The notes under the pieces: model-generated
Seen by the model: the letters and a program-made list of their open reading frames with translations, nothing else
What the model was told of the DNA's origin: nothing
The model's database searches: none
Assembly (NCBI GenBank): GCA_041485125.1
Contig: JBGPIT010000131.1
Coordinates: forward strand, 1 to 11,710
Direction: 5' to 3'
Source of the DNA: JBGPIT01 sp041485125
GTDB taxonomy: Bacteria; Desulfobacterota; Binatia; UTPRO1
DNA: 11,710 bases
Position numbers and translations under genes: made by a program
Shown: piece after piece, positions 6,815 through 11,710 of the stretch
How positions within the stretch are numbered: the stretch's first letter is position 1
Layout: every line of letters starts with the position of its first letter

Positions 6815-8617
6815 ATGGCACGACCGAGTACGCGACGCGCCTCGACAATCCCGCTGACACTCCTCGTTCTGCTTCTCGCGTCGTCTTCGGCGGGCGCCGC
6901 GCCGGGCGACTACGACCCGACGTTCGACGGTGACGGATACCTGCAGACCGAAGAGCTCGATACTCAGCTCGGCACCGCCGTCGCCGTCCAGCCGGACGGC
7001 AGGATCATCGTGGTCGGCCGGGGCCCGGACGACAACGGATTTGCCGTCGCGCGACTCGAGGCCAACGGATCGTTCGACATGAGCTTCGGCGTGAACGGCG
7101 TCGCGATCGCGAGTTTGGGCTACCGCGGGGCTGCGACCGCGGTCACGCTGGCGCCGGACGGGAAGATCATCGTTGCCGGCAGCGCCTTCGTTCCGATCGC
7201 GCAACAATTCGCGATCGCTCGGCTTGACGCGAACGGGAACGTCGATCCGACGTTCGGCACAGGCGGCGCGACGGTGACCGACGTCGTGCAGAGCACCGAC
7301 GAGCTGCCACGCGCGCTGGTCAGGCTTCCCTCCGGCGCGTTCGTCGTCGGCGGACTGGCCGCGAGCGGCGGCACGATATGCGGCGTGCTCGTCGGCTACG
7401 ACGAGAACGGCCACCTCGACACCGCGTTCGGCGAGTCCGGTGTCGTCCTCAGGGACGAGCCGAGTGAGATCGCCGCGCTGGCATTCAGCCGCGGGATCAT
7501 CCTCGCGGCCGGCACGACCGATCCTTTCGGCGAGTCGCAGCTGATGCTCGCGCGCTACCACGCAAACGGATCGGCGGCCGGCGTCACGAATGTTCCGCTC
7601 GGATTCGGCGGCGGCGGCGCGAACGCGATCGCGGTCGACCCGAACGGTGGCGCAGTCGTCGCGGGCTGGGCCGGGGGCTGCGACGACACGATGCTCGCCC
7701 GTTTCGCCGCGAACGGCGCGCTCGACCCGAATTTCGGTACGGGTGGCGTGAGCGTGCAGAGCGTCGAGGAGTACTCTTGCACCGAACGCGCCTCGGCGCT
7801 GGCCCTCCAGCCGGACGGCAGGATCCTCGTCGCGACGTTCACGTCGGATTTCGGTGGGCCGCCGCTCGCCTACACGACCCAGGGTTGGTTCCTCGCGCGC
7901 TTCGACCGCATGGGCGCGCTCGATCCGAGCTTCGACGGCGACGGCGTTCTCGACCCGCTTTCCGGCGCACCCGGCGCGATGGCGCTGCAACCCGACGGTA
8001 AGGTCGTCACCGCCGGCTCGTTCACTGAGATCCCGCCACCAATCGGCGCCGGCCGGACCTTCGCCGTCGTGACGCGCAACGAGGCCGTCACGACTGCCTG
8101 CGACTCGGCACCGCGCGCCGCCTGCGCCATCCCAACGACACCGGGCGGGTCGGCGCTCGGGGTGTCGCAGCTCGCCGGCAAAACCCCGAAGCTCGCGTGG
8201 AGCTGGAAGAAAGGATCCGCGACCCTCGCCGAGCTCGGCGATCCGACGATCAGCGGCGCGACGTACGCATTCTGCGGTTACGATGGATCGTCGAGCGCGC
8301 TCCTCTTCGGCGCGCAAGTCGAGAGCGGCGGCACGTGCAAGGGCAAGCCGTGCTGGAAACCCACCGGGACGTCCGGATGGCAATACAAGGATTCCGCCGG
8401 TACGCAGTGGGGCATCGACAAGATCAAGCTCAAAGCCGGCGCGGGCACGGCCCAGCTATCCCTCCAAGGCAAGCACGGGAACTTGCCGCACATCCCGCTG
8501 CCGTCGTCACTACCGCTCCGGGTTCAGCTACAGGCACCGAGCGGTGCCTGCTTCGAGGCCGTGTTCTCGAGCTCGAGCACGAACGACGCCGCACGTCTGA
8601 AGGCGAAGAGCGACTAG
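6815..8617 (+). CDS. secreted delta-60 repeat protein with cysteine-containing C-terminal module
   Basis: This is a 600-aa exported protein. A twin-basic N-region and hydrophobic core (residues 11-25) end in SAGA, so cleavage is expected just before APGDYDP near residue 28. Residues 29-422 hold six clear and about one degenerate copy of the delta-60 (beta-propeller-like, TIGR02608) repeat. Each has a 'D-P-x-F-(D/G)-x-x-G' corner (about 34, 87, 144, 202, 304 and 370), an 'A-V-x-P-D-G-(K/R)-I-I-V-x-G' strand and an 'F-A-x-A-R' strand. A short linker with two cysteines (429, 437) leads to a ~150-residue C-terminal module. Its landmarks are KLAWSWKKGSAT, TYAFCGYD, GGTC, CW, WQYKD and a final LKAKSD. 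It aligns by eye with the C-terminus of the other delta-60 protein in the window. The function is unknown; the repeats suggest a surface-exposed or extracellular propeller. The long antisense frame across this gene is a composition artefact. Confidence 0.92.
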   Translation: MARPSTRRASTIPLTLLVLLLASSSAGAAPGDYDPTFDGDGYLQTEELDTQLGTAVAVQPDGRIIVVGRGPDDNGFAVARLEANGSFDMSFGVNGVAIASLGYRGAATAVTLAPDGKIIVAGSAFVPIAQQFAIARLDANGNVDPTFGTGGATVTDVVQSTDELPRALVRLPSGAFVVGGLAASGGTICGVLVGYDENGHLDTAFGESGVVLRDEPSEIAALAFSRGIILAAGTTDPFGESQLMLARYHANGSAAGVTNVPLGFGGGGANAIAVDPNGGAVVAGWAGGCDDTMLARFAANGALDPNFGTGGVSVQSVEEYSCTERASALALQPDGRILVATFTSDFGGPPLAYTTQGWFLARFDRMGALDPSFDGDGVLDPLSGAPGAMALQPDGKVVTAGSFTEIPPPIGAGRTFAVVTRNEAVTTACDSAPRAACAIPTTPGGSALGVSQLAGKTPKLAWSWKKGSATLAELGDPTISGATYAFCGYDGSSSALLFGAQVESGGTCKGKPCWKPTGTSGWQYKDSAGTQWGIDKIKLKAGAGTAQLSLQGKHGNLPHIPLPSSLPLRVQLQAPSGACFEAVFSSSSTNDAARLKAKSD

Positions 8618-8625
8618 CCGCCGCC

Positions 8626-9251
8626 TTAGAGACAGCTACCGCCGCAGCAGCACTGCTCGTTCGGTTGGAGTGGACAGTCCGCCTGAACGGAGCACCCACC
8701 GCCCGTCGTGGAGCAGAAGCCTGCGCTGCAGGGATCGTTCAGCGTGCACTGCGGCGGCTGCGGTGACGTACACACCGGCTGATTCTTGTAAGCAGGCAAG
8801 CAGATCGTCGACGGCTTCAGCTTCGCGACCTTCCGCACACCGAGCTGGTCGACGATCTCGATGTCCGGAGGAAACGGCTCCGGGCACTTGACCGGGTAGC
8901 AGATGCGCATGCCCGGGTCCGGGCCGCCGAGGGGCAACGGCGTGATCGTCGTCGGCGGCTTGGTGCCCTTGTTCACCGCCGATACGAACGCGTGATCCGC
9001 GGGAATGCAGAAGAGCGTCGCCTTGCCGATCTTGCGATGGGCTTCGGCGTGCCCGCACTCGATCCCGAGAGCAGCCGTGATGGGTCGCGCGGGTCCGCGC
9101 CTTTCGCGACCGGGTTGCAGAGCCTGGTGATCTTCCGAAGGTCGTAGCGCCAGGTTTGAAACTGATCCGCCACTTCGAGCTGCATGCCTTTCGGGAAACG
9201 CGCGAGCGTGGTGCCGTCGGCGAGCGCGCGCTCGGCCTTTGCCTGGTAGCA
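8626..9251 (-). pseudogene. broken cysteine-rich secreted protein, 5'-truncated and frameshifted
   Basis: Two coding-like segments in different frames together make one protein remnant. The first (9251 to about 9075) reads CYQAKAERA, then RFPKGMQLEVADQFQTW and KITRLCNPVAKG, with no start codon before the Met within it. It is in the same frame as the upstream delta-60 gene and begins at the codon directly after that gene's stop. The second (about 9085 to 8626) reads IECGHAEAHRKIGKATLFCIP, then VCTSPQPPQCTLNDPC and a Cys-rich end (GGGCSVQADCPL, EQCCCGGSCL). The join near 9070-9105 needs a net one-base change. The first half resembles the 'CYK...FPKG...VADQFET...LC-PV-K' repeats of secreted Cys-containing proteins I have seen in similar genomes; I do not know a name for them. 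An ATG at 9252 in the second frame would give a 208-aa product, but its first ~50 residues are Arg/Ala-rich and unconvincing. Confidence 0.65.
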
Positions 9252-11261
9252 TCAGTCGGCCTTGTCTTTGAATTTCTCCACCGTGTTCTTGATCACGGGC
9301 GGAAAGCTGTACTTGGCGCCCCAACAGACGCCGTTCCGTTTGAGCTGGACGGTGACCGGCGACTCGAGGTCGGCGAGGTCCGGCATCGCGAGGAGCGTAC
9401 CTTTGCCCTTCACGATGATCTTCGCCTTGCCCGGATCGAGGCCCTGCTTGAGCAGCACCAGCTGCAGGCCGTCCGGCGTGAGATCCTTGTCCTTGTACTT
9501 GAAGCTCGTCGTCTTCTCGGCCCAGCACAAGTTTCCGTCGGCGCACGTGCCGCCCGCGGGTGCCGTCGCGCTCATGACGAGACCACCGTTGTCGTAGATG
9601 CAGAGCTCATAGGTGTCGGTCGTGTCGGGGTGGCCGAAGTCGGTCTTCGCCGTGACCGAGCCCTTGATCCATTTCCACAGCAGCTTGTCCTTGGTGTCGT
9701 CGGTGAGGTCGTCCTTGAGGTAGAGGAGCGCCTTCTGCGACGCGACCGGCGTGCGGCAGACGGCGGGCGTCGTACCGCAGGCGGGCGCGGTTGCCGTCGT
9801 GGTGGACGTCGGCGTCGCAGTCACGCTCGGCGTCGGTGACGCCGTCGCTGTCCGTGTCGCGGTGTCGGTTGGTACCGGCGTGGCGGTCGCGGTCTCGGTC
9901 GGCGTGAACGTCGGCGTGTCGGTCGCGGTGGACGTGGGCGCCGGCGTCATCGTGCCCGTCGGCGTCGGCGTCGGGGTCGCAGCGAGCGCGCCCCGCTCGT
10001 AGCGTGCGACGCCGAATTTGTTGCCGTTCGCGACCCCCGCGACGACGATCTTGCCGTCGGTCGGTTGGAGCGCAATCGCGTTGCCGTCATCGGTCGACCC
10101 GGTGAAATCGGTGATGACGACGCCGCCGGTCCCGAACGTCGTGTCCAAGCTGCCGTCGGAGTTGAAGCGCATGACGAGGAAGTTCACGGCCACGCTTGAT
10201 CCCGTGCCTCCGGCGACGACGATCTTGCCGTCCGGCTGAATCGCCAGCGCGCGGCCGATTTCCTGCGATCCCATGATGCGGGGGCTCGCGATACCGTCGC
10301 CGTCGAAGCTTGTGTCGAGGCTGCCGTCGTCGTTCAAGCGCACGACGCCGACGTCGAACTCGCTCGGCGAGACGCTCCCGGCCGCGACGATCTTGCCGTC
10401 GGGTTGGAGCGCCACGGCGCGGAGCTGGTTGCGGTTGCCGGACGGGGTGAGCGTCTTGATGCCGTCGCCGTCGAAGGTGGTGTCGAGGCTGCCGTCGTCG
10501 TTGTACCGCACGATCGCCCAACCGCTGCCGCTCCCGCCGTTGGTGAAGTCGTCCTCGCCGACCGCGATGATCTTGCCGCTCGGCGCGACGACGACACCGT
10601 ATGCGATGTCGGTTTTCATCGCGTCGACGGCGGTGGTGAGCTTGCCGTCGACGTCGAAGGTGGTGTCGAGGCTGCCGTCGTCGTTGAAGCGCGCGAGCGC
10701 GAAATCGGTGCTCATGGCTCCGACGGTGCTCCCGGCGATGACGATCTTGTCGCTCGTGCTGATCGCGAGTGCGTTGCCGAAGCCGGTGCCGCCGGCGATC
10801 ACCACCGACGCGACGCCGTCGCCGTCGAAGGTGGTGTCGAGGCTGCCGTCGTCGTTGTAGCGGGCGACGGCGAGCGCGTGCGGCGAGCCGCCGGGGGTGG
10901 CGGAGCCGCCGACGACGATCTTGCCGTTGTGCAGAACGACCGCGTTGGCGTCGGCATTGGCCATGATCGTCGTCGTGACGATGCCGTCGACGTCGAAGGT
11001 CGTGTCGAGGGTCCCGTCGGCGTTGTAGCGCACGACGGCAAACTTCCGTGGCGAGGTCGATCCGACAACGACGATCTTGCCGTCGTCCTGGACCGCGATG
11101 CCGCGCGCGGCGTCGCTGGTCCCCACCGTCGTCGTCACCTTGCCGTCGACGTCGAAGCTGGGATCGAGGTCGCCCGGTGCCGCATAAACGACGCCGAGAG
11201 AGGAAGACATGCCAAGCGCGAAGAAGAGCACAGCGAGAACTGTGCGGTCGGGCCGTCGCAT
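9252..11261 (-). CDS. secreted delta-60 repeat protein with Thr/Pro linker and cysteine-containing C-terminal module
   Basis: This is a 669-aa exported protein. The signal peptide starts MRRPDRTVLAVLFFALG and should be cut after VYA, before APGDLDPSF. Residues about 30-421 contain seven delta-60 repeats, with corners reading DPSFDVDG, DTTFDVDG, DTTFDGDG and DTTFGTGG. Each has a 'P-D-G-K-I-V-V-A-G' strand and a 'V-V-R-Y-N-D-D-G-S-L' strand; the set is consistent with a closed beta-propeller. Residues 428-493 form a Thr/Pro/Ala-rich linker. The last ~145 residues are the same module as in the convergent delta-60 protein, with shared landmarks KLLWKWIKGSVT, TYELCIYD, GGTC, CW, FKYKD, VTVQL and a final KFKDKAD. 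The start at 11261 is fixed by GGGGAG 6 nt upstream; a GTG/ATG-type start at 11324 would displace the signal peptide from the N-terminus. It converges with its paralogue across a gene remnant. No binding target or enzyme motif is visible. Confidence 0.92.
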   Translation of the reverse strand: MRRPDRTVLAVLFFALGMSSSLGVVYAAPGDLDPSFDVDGKVTTTVGTSDAARGIAVQDDGKIVVVGSTSPRKFAVVRYNADGTLDTTFDVDGIVTTTIMANADANAVVLHNGKIVVGGSATPGGSPHALAVARYNDDGSLDTTFDGDGVASVVIAGGTGFGNALAISTSDKIVIAGSTVGAMSTDFALARFNDDGSLDTTFDVDGKLTTAVDAMKTDIAYGVVVAPSGKIIAVGEDDFTNGGSGSGWAIVRYNDDGSLDTTFDGDGIKTLTPSGNRNQLRAVALQPDGKIVAAGSVSPSEFDVGVVRLNDDGSLDTSFDGDGIASPRIMGSQEIGRALAIQPDGKIVVAGGTGSSVAVNFLVMRFNSDGSLDTTFGTGGVVITDFTGSTDDGNAIALQPTDGKIVVAGVANGNKFGVARYERGALAATPTPTPTGTMTPAPTSTATDTPTFTPTETATATPVPTDTATRTATASPTPSVTATPTSTTTATAPACGTTPAVCRTPVASQKALLYLKDDLTDDTKDKLLWKWIKGSVTAKTDFGHPDTTDTYELCIYDNGGLVMSATAPAGGTCADGNLCWAEKTTSFKYKDKDLTPDGLQLVLLKQGLDPGKAKIIVKGKGTLLAMPDLADLESPVTVQLKRNGVCWGAKYSFPPVIKNTVEKFKDKAD
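9783..9980 (-). repeat. Thr/Pro-rich low-complexity linker coding region
   Basis: About 66 codons within the second delta-60 gene encode an imperfect run of T-P, T-A-T and T-E-T units. It separates the propeller from the C-terminal module. It is probably an extended and possibly glycosylated stalk. The paralogue at 6815-8617 has no such linker at the same place. Confidence 0.8.
9999..11174 (-). repeat. tandem delta-60 repeat region with near-identical DNA units
   Basis: Seven repeat units of 53-61 codons are conserved at the DNA level. A 34-nt word encoding the DDGSLDTTFD corner is identical at 10470-10503, 10653-10686 and 10824-10857. Close variants start at 10302, 10992 and 11151. Spacings are whole codons (168, 183, 171, 168 and 159 nt). 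This points to recent duplication or gene conversion inside the gene. Confidence 0.85.
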
Positions 11262-11267
11262 CAGCTT

Positions 11268-11273
11268 CTCCCC
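11268..11273 (-). promoter_or_regulatory. ribosome-binding site of the second delta-60 gene
   Basis: GGGGAG on the minus strand lies 6 nt before the ATG at 11259-11261 and decides that start over the longer candidate at 11324. Confidence 0.75.
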
Positions 11274-11350
11274 GCGGGTCGGTGCCCGCGATCCGTAGCG
11301 TTGTCGAGTCGAATGGCGCGTCAAGTGAACGGCACGAGCGCCAAGCGCAG

Positions 11351-11379
11351 CTCCTAGCGTGCTGCGATTCGGGCGTCAA
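11351..11379 (-). promoter_or_regulatory. candidate promoter of the second delta-60 gene
   Basis: On the minus strand TTGACG (11374-11379, 5 of 6 to the -35 consensus) is followed after 17 nt by TAGGAG (11351-11356, 3 of 6 to the -10 consensus), about 90 nt before the start codon. A second TTGACG at 11319-11324 has no better -10. This is weak evidence. Confidence 0.25.
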
Positions 11380-11710
11380 TCACAATCGACACCCTGCGAG
11401 CGTCTCGAATCGTTCGCTTGTGCCGCACGAGATTCGTCTCGGCCGGGGTGATTCGTTCCATATATGAACACTCGCGCAACGCGTCAGAGCGTGTCGACTG
11501 GATCGCCGCTTGGCACGGTTGAACGCTGGAGAGGAGAGGGAAAGCAGCGTTGCCGGACGCCGATCGGTTTCGCGACAGCGCATGCTCGATAGTACGCCCG
11601 CAACCACTGTGATAGACGATTCTGTATATTGCAGATCGTATGATAACGGGATCACTGTCCGTCGCAGCCGAGCCTCGTCGCGCTTCCATCAGCGAACGGC
11701 GACGCGACGC
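11380..11710. other. right-edge intergenic region, nothing recognised
   Basis: This is the distal upstream region of the second delta-60 gene, running to the window edge. It looks less GC-rich than the genes (for example ATATATGAACA near 11459 and TGTATATTGCAGATCGTATGATAA near 11624). The open frames of about 90-110 codons on the minus strand lack ribosome-binding sites and protein-like composition. I see no tRNA, terminator or repeat. Confidence 0.4.

Noticed and set aside
6167..8383. A 738-codon open frame on the minus strand, antisense to the nucleotidyltransferase and first delta-60 gene
   Set aside because: Its product is dominated by Arg, Ala, Glu and Asp without recognisable domains. 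The opposite strand has a signal peptide, ribosome-binding site and clear repeats. High-GC codon use on one strand leaves long stop-free frames on the other.
10302..11025. Regularly spaced 34-nt repeats suggestive of a CRISPR array
   Set aside because: Spacing is 53-61 codons and always a multiple of three. The units encode delta-60 corners in one continuous reading frame.
10404..11357. A 317-codon plus-strand frame opposite the second delta-60 gene
   Set aside because: Val/Asp/Glu/Arg-rich mirror of the repeat region on the opposite strand, with no ribosome-binding site or domain.
10087..11379. A 430-codon Arg-rich frame with regular repeats, overlapping the second delta-60 gene in another frame
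   Set aside because: The periodicity is simply the delta-60 DNA repeat read out of frame; there is no independent domain or start signal.
11354..11689. A 111-codon minus-strand frame upstream of the second delta-60 gene
   Set aside because: No ribosome-binding site, mixed codon use unlike the neighbouring genes, and no recognisable motif.

Overview
The window is GC-rich bacterial DNA with strong G/C bias at third codon positions. It probably comes from an uncultured Gram-negative, deltaproteobacterial or Candidatus Binatota-like lineage. The Gram-negative call rests on a signal-peptide protein with a barrel-like, Phe-terminated end (2095-3324). The lineage guess is weaker: it rests on two secreted 'delta-60' repeat proteins that share a cysteine-containing C-terminal module I associate with such genomes. 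No rRNA, tRNA, CRISPR array or complete insertion sequence was seen.

Left part (1-5383). The window opens inside the C-terminal peptidase half of an FtsH-type AAA+ metalloprotease (+ strand), which converges with a minus-strand block. Reading that block from its far end, it has a DUF2235/Tle1-like alpha/beta hydrolase with two C-terminal membrane segments (5383-3854). Next is a two-gene operon: an unrecognised 108-aa protein (3650-3324) coupled through a TGATG overlap to a secreted outer-membrane-like protein (3324-2095). Then come about 400 nt that hold a decayed coding fragment resembling an outer-membrane protein C-terminus, and a classical alpha/beta hydrolase (1649-711).

Middle part (5384-6706). 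About 640 nt with no recognisable gene precede a compact plus-strand pair. A 57-aa protein appears to be expressed from a leaderless promoter. It overlaps by 17 nt a minimal nucleotidyltransferase-like protein. The arrangement resembles a toxin-antitoxin or defence pair, but that function is inferred.

Right part (6707-11710). Two delta-60 repeat proteins are encoded convergently (6815-8617 + and 11261-9252 -). Both have signal peptides, beta-propeller-like repeats and a homologous C-terminal module with conserved cysteines; the second also has a long Thr/Pro linker. Between them lies a broken cysteine-rich gene (9251-8626 -). It starts immediately after the stop codon of the second delta-60 gene, in the same frame, and carries a frameshift. 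The last 450 nt are the upstream region of the second delta-60 gene and contain nothing else I can identify.

The strongest candidates for something undescribed are the leaderless small-protein/nucleotidyltransferase pair and the shared C-terminal module of the delta-60 proteins.
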